The notes under the pieces: model-generated
Told to the model about the DNA's origin: nothing
Databases searched by the model: none
The model's input: the letters and a program-made list of their open reading frames with translations, nothing else
Program-made: the position numbers and the translations under genes
Assembly (NCBI RefSeq): GCF_001278755.1
Contig: NZ_CP012601.1
Location: forward strand, 124,001 to 188,000
DNA from: Bacillus sp. FJAT-22090
Lineage (GTDB): Bacteria; Bacillota; Bacilli; Bacillales_A; Planococcaceae
Reading direction: 5' to 3'
Length of the DNA: 64,000 nt
In this document: in pieces, positions 50,092 through 57,892 of the stretch
How positions within the stretch are numbered: position 1 is the stretch's first letter
Layout of the letters: each line of letters begins with the position of its first letter

Positions 50092-52068
50092 ATGTCTAAA
50101 GTATTAGAACTCAATGAACTTGATATCTTCAGTAATTCAGCTGATGTATGGGAATTTTTACAGAAGAGAGGTGGAATTGATACTAAATATTACGATAAAG
50201 GTATTGAAAGCGATTTAAGGGATAATTTAGGCCTCTCACATACAATTAGTGTTAAGAAACAATTACAGGATAAAGAGATTAGTATCGAGCTTTTTTTACA
50301 GGCTTTTTTTACATCCCTAAATCCTTTTTCACAAATGTTTAATGATTTAATTAAACTGTTTGAAAGTAATAGTATCAGAGAAACTAATGAATCAATATTA
50401 ATTAAATTTGACTTTCAAAATGAAATTGACTCCTTAGAATTTAATTTAGATCAATTTAAAGTATGGGTAAAAGAATGGAAGTCTATCAAAACAAAAATTA
50501 ATCTCTTAGATATTAACAAAAATAATTTGTATCGTTTACAGAGAATTTTTGATGAATTCAACGATATTTATAAATTTACGACTAAAATAGATTATGAAAA
50601 TAAAGAGTATCTTACAACAGAAACGAGTGAATGGTTAAAAGAATATTATTTAAATTGGCCAAATGGTAGTAATTTAATATTACCTAAAACAAATAATAGA
50701 AATTTGAATGATTTGTTAAATCAGATTCAAGTTATCTTTAATAGTGTGATAGATTCTTTGTCTTTATTAGAGGTAAATTATTCAAAGTTATATACTTTTT
50801 TATCAGAATCTGAAAAAAACAATAATCAGGATGAATTACCAGACTATGCATGGAATGAGGTCGATTTTTGGGCAGGAAACTTTTTAAAACAATATTCTAT
50901 TTTAATTTACGGAATTAATAATAACTCGGATTCAATAAATGTTGAGCTAATAAGAAATCTTTGTGTTCAGTTAGAGTTATACCTAAGCTCCATCTCAAAT
51001 AGTATAGAAAATTCAGCTATTATACAGGAACTGATGGAATTTCTACAGCTTCCTATTTGGAAAAAACGATACGATTTTTACGCTACTTGGATTTTAACTC
51101 AGATTTCTGATTCATTAGGAAGGGAAAGGTTACAATTCCATACTACCAATGGAAAGCTACAATTTTCTTTTGCGGGTTCACACCTGGCAACAACAAACGC
51201 TTTTCCAGAGTTACATATATGGTCTGAACTGAGATCTACTCTTTTAAACCCTATAGGTAAAGGTAGGAAAAATGGAATTCAACCAGATTATTCCATCATC
51301 ATACCTCCATTATCAGACATAGTTTCCTCAACTTTATTAGTTGTGGAGTGTAAACAATATAGAAGAGCTTCAAAAAAAAATTTTAATAATGCGTTAATCG
51401 ATTATGCTAACGGAAGACCTAATGCTGAAATAGTATTGGTGAATTATGGTCCAGTTAATAATAAGATTCTAAATGAAATAGAACCTAATTTAAGAACGAG
51501 AACACATATAATTGGAGAAATGAAACCCGGTAATATAGAATCAATTAAAAAATTCAAAGAATTAGTTCAAAAGGCTACTAAATTGTCTGACACAAAAAAC
51601 GATATTCCTCGAGATATAGATAAAAAAGTTGAATGGAATAATAGTAGGAACGTGAATATTAAACTAACATGGGACGAACTACCACTAGATTTGGATTTAA
51701 ACCTTTTCCTAACTGAACCTAATAAAAATTGTCATGTAATTAATTATAATAATAAGGGGAATAAACATGTTAAACCCTTTATTGAATTAGAAAAAGATAT
51801 AACTAATGGAAAAGGCCCGGAGATTGTAACTATTAACAAATTTTTGCAGGGAAATTATTTAATTGCAATTTATAACTTTTCAAACGATCAACCGCTTACT
51901 ACTAGTAATGGTAAAATTGAAGTAGAAATTGACAATAAAAATTTCATATTTGAATGTCCTAAAAATGGAGAGGGCAGGTGGTGGGTTGTATTAGAAGCTT
52001 CCCCATTTGGCGGTGATTTTTTTATCCATAATAAGATTCAGGATAATATACCAGAAAGTAATTATTAA
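50092..52068 (+). CDS. PD-(D/E)XK nuclease-like protein with YfaP-like C-terminal domain
   Basis: A protein of 658 residues from the ATG (MSKVLELNELDIF) behind AAAGGGAG; the longer frame has no ribosome site. Residues ~1-330 are helical and unassigned. Residues ~345-490 fit a restriction-endonuclease fold: RKNGIQPDYSIIIPP with Asp399, then LLVVECKQYR with Glu419-x-Lys421. Residues ~525-650 (LTWDELPLDLDLNLFLTEP, then LEKDITNGKGPEIVTIN) follow the YfaP/DUF2135-like beta-sandwich pattern 'DlDLhv..P.g......i..D...G.GPE'. The joining of a nuclease with this domain, in a defence-like island, suggests an effector with a binding part. The actual target is unknown. Confidence 0.7.
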   Translation: MSKVLELNELDIFSNSADVWEFLQKRGGIDTKYYDKGIESDLRDNLGLSHTISVKKQLQDKEISIELFLQAFFTSLNPFSQMFNDLIKLFESNSIRETNESILIKFDFQNEIDSLEFNLDQFKVWVKEWKSIKTKINLLDINKNNLYRLQRIFDEFNDIYKFTTKIDYENKEYLTTETSEWLKEYYLNWPNGSNLILPKTNNRNLNDLLNQIQVIFNSVIDSLSLLEVNYSKLYTFLSESEKNNNQDELPDYAWNEVDFWAGNFLKQYSILIYGINNNSDSINVELIRNLCVQLELYLSSISNSIENSAIIQELMEFLQLPIWKKRYDFYATWILTQISDSLGRERLQFHTTNGKLQFSFAGSHLATTNAFPELHIWSELRSTLLNPIGKGRKNGIQPDYSIIIPPLSDIVSSTLLVVECKQYRRASKKNFNNALIDYANGRPNAEIVLVNYGPVNNKILNEIEPNLRTRTHIIGEMKPGNIESIKKFKELVQKATKLSDTKNDIPRDIDKKVEWNNSRNVNIKLTWDELPLDLDLNLFLTEPNKNCHVINYNNKGNKHVKPFIELEKDITNGKGPEIVTINKFLQGNYLIAIYNFSNDQPLTTSNGKIEVEIDNKNFIFECPKNGEGRWWVVLEASPFGGDFFIHNKIQDNIPESNY

Positions 52069-52124
52069 TATTCATTATTCAGGAGTATTAATTAGAATTT
52101 CTCTTGCTAAGATGCAACAAACCT

Positions 52125-52345
52125 TTATGTATCAAGATTTGTGAATTAAATCTAATGATGGACCCGACTAATTTTGAACCAGCGCCACCCATCTTATCGA
52201 ATTTATCTGGCAGAGAAATTCTAGTTAAAATGAATTCAATTAAGTTAAATAAGTTTGATTTAATAAGGTTTTAGTGCCTGGTAAAGACATTTCAGAATTA
52301 AAATTGGTGACAACAAAATAATCTACGGACAAGAGAGCAAATAAG
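52125..52345. repeat. Module-boundary repeat, copy 2, with degenerate tRNA-like remnant
   Basis: TTATGTATCAAGATTTGTG, TGGACCCGACTAATTTTGAA, CCAGCGCCACCCATCTTATC and TATCTGG match copy 1 at 42655-42745. The T-arm pairing is partly lost. ACGGACAAGAGAGCAAATAAGT follows at the position where copy 1 has the paired direct repeat (quoted in 11-base halves: ACGGACAAGAG, AGCAAATAAGT). Confidence 0.6.
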
Positions 52346-52575
52346 TGTTCTGTATCTTTTTTTTTTGAAGAAAATAGTAAGTAACAGTTGCAATGTGCTA
52401 ATAAAATTTATTTTTATTGTGGTAAAGATTAAAAATAATGGAGTACTGCACTCTTGAAGAGCGTGTTACTTTTGTCAGGTCAAATGGTAATAAAGGATTT
52501 ATAAAGCTTGCAAATGTTTAAGCCATATTTTTTAAATATAAGAGTGACCATAATTGGTGTTATGGGCAGTGAGAG

Positions 52576-52610
52576 AAGGAAAGCACTGTATTTTTTCCAG
52601 TGCTTTTGTT
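52576..52610 (+). terminator. Hairpin upstream of the module D operon
   Basis: AAAGCACTG and CAGTGCTTT are perfect arms around TATTTTTTC, with a T-rich tail. It insulates module D from module C transcription. Confidence 0.75.
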
Positions 52611-52665
52611 AAGTGAAGAGATTTTTAAAATATTTACTTTTTAATGTAGGGGAGATGGGATAAAA

Positions 52666-54246
52666 ATGGATATTGATTTTGAATCGCTAGTATCTGAAGG
52701 AACATTAGGATTTTATAAGTCATGTGAAGTAACCACTATTTTTATTTTTGATAAAAACAGTAAAAAGACGTTTAATTTTTATACACTTATAAATTTTGAA
52801 GAAAAAGAATTTTGCGGTACAAATAAGAAAATTTTAAATGAACGCCCTCTGGATTTAACAAGTAATTTAATATTAGGAATTATACAATACAATTTAAATT
52901 TATTAGATATAAAGAAACTCTATTATAGTCTTCTAGAAGTTAATGATTGGGAATTAGAAGGACAAAAACTAAATTTTAATAAATTCACTAAAATTAACAA
53001 ACAATTTATTAAACCTAATGGGACAAAATCAATACCTTTAAACTCTATCTTAAAAAATAATTATAATAATGGGTCATATATTATTGAGTTTTTTGATGCT
53101 ATCAAAAGCTTTCCAAATACTAAATTAACTAATGAATTGTTTCCCAAGATAAATGAATTTATAAAAAGATATCTCCCTATCGATTTAGAATATATAAGCG
53201 ACAGAGTAGGTAATATAATATTTCAATTTCCTTCAAAAATTCTAGATGTTTCAATTACTGCAAATGATGAATGGGATGAAATGAAGTTAAAGGTTGTATT
53301 TGATGAAAAAATACAGACAGATAAATATAAAGTATTAATTACAGGTACACATGATAGTTCTATAATGGGGTTTGGTTTAAAAGACGGTGTAGATGATAAT
53401 ATTTTTGAAATCAAAACTGGTAGTACAAGTTATTTAAATGATGTAAGTATAGTGGATTCTCAAAATAACATTATCGCTTACGCTTCAACTTTTAGTTTTA
53501 TGAAAGAAATGAATTTTATTATGGATATTTCAACTCAACATTCCCAGCAGCGTACTATCAATCTAAAATCTGAAAGCCATGAAATAGCTATTGTCTCACA
53601 AAGCGATAATAAAGTTAAAAGGAATTTAGATTATAAAGATTGGATAAGTAAAAGAACATACAAAAATGAAAAAGATGAGTTAACTCGTAGGTTAGAATTT
53701 GTGCAATATGGTATTACAGGAAACGAAAGAAATAAGGCCTTGGGGGATATAAGAAAATTAATAGATATATATGGTAGAGACGGTGTGTATTTATGGGATC
53801 CGTATTTAACTTCTGAAGATATTCTAGAAACCTTATATCATTGTAAATATATAGGTGTTGAAATGAAAGCTATAACATCATACGATAAAAAACGCCGTAA
53901 AATTTATAGCAAAGAAATTGTTTGTGAAAAAAATACTTTAACTATTGATGAATGGAAAGATTATCAACGCAATAGTTTTCTAGACTCAAGTAATAATTTA
54001 GGAATAAATTTAGAATTTCGATGTCAACATGGTGAATTTGGTTGGAAATTTCATGATCGGTTTTTAATTTTTCCAATTAAAGATTTTGCGCCTAAAGTAT
54101 GGTCTTTAGGGATATCAGTAAATGGATTAGGGAAAGAACATCATATTTTACAACACGTTAGTAATCCTCAAAATATACTAGATGCTTTTAATGAACTTTG
54201 GCATGAGTTAAATAATGATAAATGTTTAATTTGGAGGTCTAAATGA
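52666..54246 (+). CDS. Module D gene 1: PLD-like protein, VPA1262-like
   Basis: A soluble protein of 526 residues; ATG behind GGGGAGATGGG. The N-terminal half is mixed alpha/beta without a known motif. The C-terminal third (residues ~360-526) resembles phospholipase D-like proteins in strand order: VYLWDPYLTSEDILETL, later FHDRFLIFP with His463-Asp-Arg465, then WSLGISVNGLGKEHHILQ, where a PLD enzyme has HxK and GSxN. The lysine of HxK is Arg at +2, so activity is uncertain. I recall similar endings in proteins named 'VPA1262 family'. It overlaps gene 2 by four bases, so the three genes form one operon. Confidence 0.65.
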   Translation: MDIDFESLVSEGTLGFYKSCEVTTIFIFDKNSKKTFNFYTLINFEEKEFCGTNKKILNERPLDLTSNLILGIIQYNLNLLDIKKLYYSLLEVNDWELEGQKLNFNKFTKINKQFIKPNGTKSIPLNSILKNNYNNGSYIIEFFDAIKSFPNTKLTNELFPKINEFIKRYLPIDLEYISDRVGNIIFQFPSKILDVSITANDEWDEMKLKVVFDEKIQTDKYKVLITGTHDSSIMGFGLKDGVDDNIFEIKTGSTSYLNDVSIVDSQNNIIAYASTFSFMKEMNFIMDISTQHSQQRTINLKSESHEIAIVSQSDNKVKRNLDYKDWISKRTYKNEKDELTRRLEFVQYGITGNERNKALGDIRKLIDIYGRDGVYLWDPYLTSEDILETLYHCKYIGVEMKAITSYDKKRRKIYSKEIVCEKNTLTIDEWKDYQRNSFLDSSNNLGINLEFRCQHGEFGWKFHDRFLIFPIKDFAPKVWSLGISVNGLGKEHHILQHVSNPQNILDAFNELWHELNNDKCLIWRSK

Positions 54247-55751
54247 GAAAGATAAATCCAAATTTTTTAGAGAGTGTTAAGAGAGTTACATCATGTAAGA
54301 AGTTAAATAGTAAATATATCGAGTTGCTATTAGATGAGCTGGATAAATTAAAGATACAAGAAATTATTGGTAGTTCAGATTTAATGAATTCATTTTATGA
54401 ATTATTTGATAATGAACTACCATTTATTAAAGAGTATTATGTTTATGGTAATTATCCAGTATATCCCCAAAAGATAGTTGAAGAATCGGAAGTTTTAATT
54501 ACAGCCGATTTTATAGAGTTAATCAATTCTGAAGTAACAAAAATTAATGATGTTAAATCTTTGATTCCAATATTAATAACTTATAAATTTCTAGGTTTAA
54601 GCTATGATGATTATAATTTAATTCAAAATATTGACTCACAAATTAGGCAAAACTTAAAAAATGAATTAGTATTGATTGTTAAATCATTGAAATCAAGTAT
54701 ATCAAAAAGTCAAGGTACCTATTCAGATTTACAGTTCGTTAAAAGCTATGAAGAAGGGACTAAAGCGGCAAATGCTAATCTAATATATGAGTTTGTTGAA
54801 GCTGTAGAACGTGGAACGGGCTTTCATGCACCAGCGTTTATACCAGAAGTAGTTATGTTTCTATTAAAGCTCGATTGTGACTTACTGGTAGAGGGCTTAA
54901 ACGAAAAGCAAGAAGTTTTAGAGATAATACTATTATTAAATTATATTGAATTTCAAGAAAAGATAGATGTTTTAACAAACCCCAATTTAATAAATAAATG
55001 GTGTCTTTACGAGCTATTTAGGCAAATACTTAATGAGTCTCAAAAAATAGACCTATCTCAGGAGTTAATAAAAAAATTAAGCTTCATATTTTTACGAATC
55101 GCAAAGAGTGATATTAGCCTTTATAAGGAGAAATTACTTAATAGAAAATATGATAAAAATTTCATTTTAATATTTGCAAACACAATAAATGGTTTAGAAA
55201 AGAATTTTATTGATGTATATATTGAAACTTTACAATTAAATACACATAGCAATAATTTAGAGCTTAACCGATTGTTTTTAAGTACCTTAATAGACATAAG
55301 TGTAGGAGAGAATGCAGTATATTTATTTGAAAAAATCTATTATAGATGGATAGCCTATTTAGAGGAACTTTATGAGAATGAGGCATATATTTCAGATTTG
55401 GTGTATACAGATTATTATTACTGTGTACTTCACTATTTAATGGAAAAATTAGATAAAAATACAATATATGAAGAGCTAACAACAATAATAGATTGTTTAG
55501 ATTCTTTAGAAACTACTTGGAAAAAAAGTGCTACGACTGAACAATCGCATTTTTTTATCTACATTACTCGACTTTATACCTTGAGCATTATATATAAAGA
55601 AAAAAATATAAAAGTTCCAAACAATTATTATAAACAAGTCACTAAATATACTGATAATCCAAAATTGTGGTTAAAATATTTTAATTGTATAGAGATACCG
55701 AGTATTTTTAAGGAAATTAACAATAACTTAGACATCAAGATTCAAGAGTAA
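54243..55751 (+). CDS. Module D gene 2: all-helical protein of unknown function
   Basis: A protein of 502 residues whose start overlaps the stop of gene 1 (ATGA). It is nearly entirely helical, Leu/Ile/Lys/Glu-rich, with repeating 30-40-residue segments that suggest a HEAT/TPR-like solenoid, but without a clear repeat consensus. No membrane segment, no catalytic motif. The strict coupling to gene 1 suggests that the products form a complex. I do not recognise the family. Confidence 0.65.
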   Translation: MRKINPNFLESVKRVTSCKKLNSKYIELLLDELDKLKIQEIIGSSDLMNSFYELFDNELPFIKEYYVYGNYPVYPQKIVEESEVLITADFIELINSEVTKINDVKSLIPILITYKFLGLSYDDYNLIQNIDSQIRQNLKNELVLIVKSLKSSISKSQGTYSDLQFVKSYEEGTKAANANLIYEFVEAVERGTGFHAPAFIPEVVMFLLKLDCDLLVEGLNEKQEVLEIILLLNYIEFQEKIDVLTNPNLINKWCLYELFRQILNESQKIDLSQELIKKLSFIFLRIAKSDISLYKEKLLNRKYDKNFILIFANTINGLEKNFIDVYIETLQLNTHSNNLELNRLFLSTLIDISVGENAVYLFEKIYYRWIAYLEELYENEAYISDLVYTDYYYCVLHYLMEKLDKNTIYEELTTIIDCLDSLETTWKKSATTEQSHFFIYITRLYTLSIIYKEKNIKVPNNYYKQVTKYTDNPKLWLKYFNCIEIPSIFKEINNNLDIKIQE

Positions 55752-55789
55752 ATTACCTACAAAAAAATTTCCTAATGAAGGGGAATCTT

Positions 55790-57550
55790 ATGAACATTAA
55801 TAAAGAATTAACGAATAAAGTTGATAGACTAATAGAAATAACTAAACATCTTGATACACGTGAAGTAATTGGAATGATTAATGTTGAATTTCAAGTTCAT
55901 TTTATGCAACGTAATGTTTTTGAAGCAACGAATTTAATTTCGCCCTTTAAGCAATATATTTACTTATTAAATCTACTATTAAGTAATCCAAAAGTAGAAT
56001 GTGAGGATCAAGTGGCATTTGAAGATTCTTATGAAGAAATTAAAAAATTGTTAAATGAAATTTCTCGACTTTATGCCTTTATATTTTTTCCTGAAAATAC
56101 TGAAGAAATTTCTGATACATGGAGAAGGCACAGAGAGTTAGCAATGCCTGTATTTATGAATTATTTTAATATGCATTCTTTGCCTTATGAAGAACAAATT
56201 ATTGAGAGACTTATAGATTGGGCAAGCCCTTTTAATTCGACTTTACAAGAAGCAATCGGGATATCTGTAAATGAATCAATTGAGATGTATAGGTATATAC
56301 AGAAAATGTTACAAGAGCAATTAACATCTACTCAAAATGATACTTTACAATTATTAAAGGCACATGAATTTTTTGTTGCTTTAATGGAACGAGAAAAAAT
56401 AGATTTTGATATTGCTATGGAAAAAACTAGAGAAGCGTTCCCATCAAATAATAATCCTTTTGAACAAGACTTTTTTAAAATTAATCTCTCTAAATTCGAA
56501 GATGAGTTTAGTGTAGAAAAAACTGAATGTTTTTTTAACGTTTTTTCATGTGAGAGAGAAGAAAGTGAGTTCTATTATTATACTGAAAAAGGAAATTTCG
56601 ATACTAGACCTATCATTAAAATAAATGGACAATATTATGTACCGATTTATAAGCAAATTTTACATGCTTTTGAATATAGATTCTTTGAGATTTTAGAAAA
56701 TAGTGATAAACGTAGTTCTTTTTTTAAAAACCGTGATAATAAGTCTGAAGAAAAAACTAAATCAATATTTGAAAAATTATTTGGAACTGATGCAGAGTAT
56801 TTTACTTCAGCTTTCGAATCGCCTGATTCTCAAAATGAACATGATTTATTAATAATAACTAAGAATAATACGATATATATCGTTGAAGTTAAAGCATCTA
56901 AATTTAAAGAACCATTTAGAGATCCAGACAAGGCCTATCAGCGTATAAAAAGAGATTTTAAAAGTGATGGAGGTATTCAAAAAGCTTATAATCAAGCAAA
57001 GAGCCTTCATGATTTAATTATGAAACAGGAAAGAACCGATTTATATAATCAATCTGGAGAAGTTATTACTTCAATTGAGCGTTCAAAAATTAAAGCCGTA
57101 TATACTATTTGTGTTACAGCTGAAAATTTCGGTATTGTGGCATCCAACTTGTCGTATTTACTAGAGAAGGGAGTAGAAGATAAATATCCATATGCTGTTA
57201 ACATTTTTGATTTAGAATCGATAGTAGAGTACATAGAATATAAAAAAATTCCAGTAATAAAATTTAATGAGTATTTAGATTTTAGAAGTAAATACCATGA
57301 TAAATTGATTGCTGGTGACGAATTGGATATATTCGGATTGTTCCAGAATAGATTCGATATTCAAAAATTAAATAGCGTAGATAAATACTTTGTAAGTCAT
57401 GAGTACTCAGATATTTTCGATGAAATGTATTTTACAAAATTAGGTATTATAGAAAAAATGCCGAAGCCTAGAGCCAAGCATAAAAATAATCATAAGACTA
57501 AAAATCGAAAAAGAATGGCTAAAGCAAGCAAACGTAGGAATAGAAAGTAA
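55790..57550 (+). CDS. Module D gene 3: PD-(D/E)XK nuclease
   Basis: A protein of 586 residues from the ATG (MNINKELTNKVD) behind GAAGGGG; 38 bases after gene 2. The N-terminal ~320 residues are helical. The nuclease domain at ~330-480 begins FGTDAEYFTSAFESP, with Asp352 (NEHDLLIIT), Glu366-Val-Lys368 (IVEVKASKFKEPF), and a downstream Gln in YNQAKSLHDLI, a complete D-x13-ExK-Q set. The last ~25 residues are strongly basic (Lys/Arg/His), suited to bind nucleic acid. It is the likely effector of the three-gene operon. Confidence 0.75.
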   Translation: MNINKELTNKVDRLIEITKHLDTREVIGMINVEFQVHFMQRNVFEATNLISPFKQYIYLLNLLLSNPKVECEDQVAFEDSYEEIKKLLNEISRLYAFIFFPENTEEISDTWRRHRELAMPVFMNYFNMHSLPYEEQIIERLIDWASPFNSTLQEAIGISVNESIEMYRYIQKMLQEQLTSTQNDTLQLLKAHEFFVALMEREKIDFDIAMEKTREAFPSNNNPFEQDFFKINLSKFEDEFSVEKTECFFNVFSCEREESEFYYYTEKGNFDTRPIIKINGQYYVPIYKQILHAFEYRFFEILENSDKRSSFFKNRDNKSEEKTKSIFEKLFGTDAEYFTSAFESPDSQNEHDLLIITKNNTIYIVEVKASKFKEPFRDPDKAYQRIKRDFKSDGGIQKAYNQAKSLHDLIMKQERTDLYNQSGEVITSIERSKIKAVYTICVTAENFGIVASNLSYLLEKGVEDKYPYAVNIFDLESIVEYIEYKKIPVIKFNEYLDFRSKYHDKLIAGDELDIFGLFQNRFDIQKLNSVDKYFVSHEYSDIFDEMYFTKLGIIEKMPKPRAKHKNNHKTKNRKRMAKASKRRNRK

Positions 57551-57642
57551 TTTACTTAAGTCAAATAAGTTAAAACGTAGTCAAAAAAATCAATTGCCCC
57601 CACAACTATTGATATATCAGTACTTTGAGACGGTTGATTCGA

Positions 57643-57658
57643 CTCCCGCCGACTCCAT
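57643..57658 (+). other. attR of the genomic island (degenerate tmRNA 3' end)
   Basis: CTCCCGCCGACTCCAT copies the tmRNA 3' end (14 of 16), and the region upstream (GACGGTTGATTCGA) still resembles its T arm (GACGCGGGTTCAAA). Confidence 0.7.
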
Positions 57659-57685
57659 TCAAAGAATTTAAATGATTACATATAA

Positions 57686-57720
57686 CGCCAAAATCCTTTA
57701 AATAAAGGGTTTTGGCGCTT
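57686..57720 (+). terminator. Terminator behind the island
   Basis: CGCCAAAATCCTTT and AAAGGGTTTTGGCG pair around AAAT and are followed by CTTTTGCTTTTT. Possibly the original ssrA terminator, displaced by the island. Confidence 0.75.
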
Positions 57721-57892
57721 TTGCTTTTTATACAGTTCCATTAACTATCATTTATCCTTAATATAAAAATATGGAGGTATTCGCTTAATAGTGGAGTGAA
57801 TACTTTTTCTAATAAAAATATAGAAATAAGAATTAACTACATAATTCATGGTAAAATATGTGTATAAGAGGAAGTAGATAGGTGGTTTTAAG

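Larger units (their letters stand above)
52069..52665. other. Gene-free boundary between modules C and D
   Basis: Holds copy 2 of the boundary repeat (52125-52345) and the terminator at 52576-52610, which stands directly before module D. No gene recognised. Confidence 0.65.
39336..57642. mobile_element. ssrA-integrated genomic island (putative defence island)
   Basis: The 18.3-kb stretch lies between the tmRNA 3' end and a degenerate copy of it. It is more AT-rich than the core, holds accessory genes only, many with nuclease, primase or reverse transcriptase motifs, several broken genes and several internal repeat relics. There is no intact integrase, so it cannot move by itself as it stands. 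Modules: A 39.3-42.6 kb, B 42.7-49.2 kb, C 49.2-52.1 kb, D 52.3-57.6 kb. Confidence 0.75.
57551..57892. other. Right end of the island and promoter region of the DUF2075 gene
   Basis: Holds attR (57643-57658) and a terminator, then AT-rich sequence with the ribosome site of the next gene. No gene. Confidence 0.65.

Noticed and set aside
39336-57642. Prophage
   Set aside because: No capsid, tail, portal, terminase or lysis genes are present.
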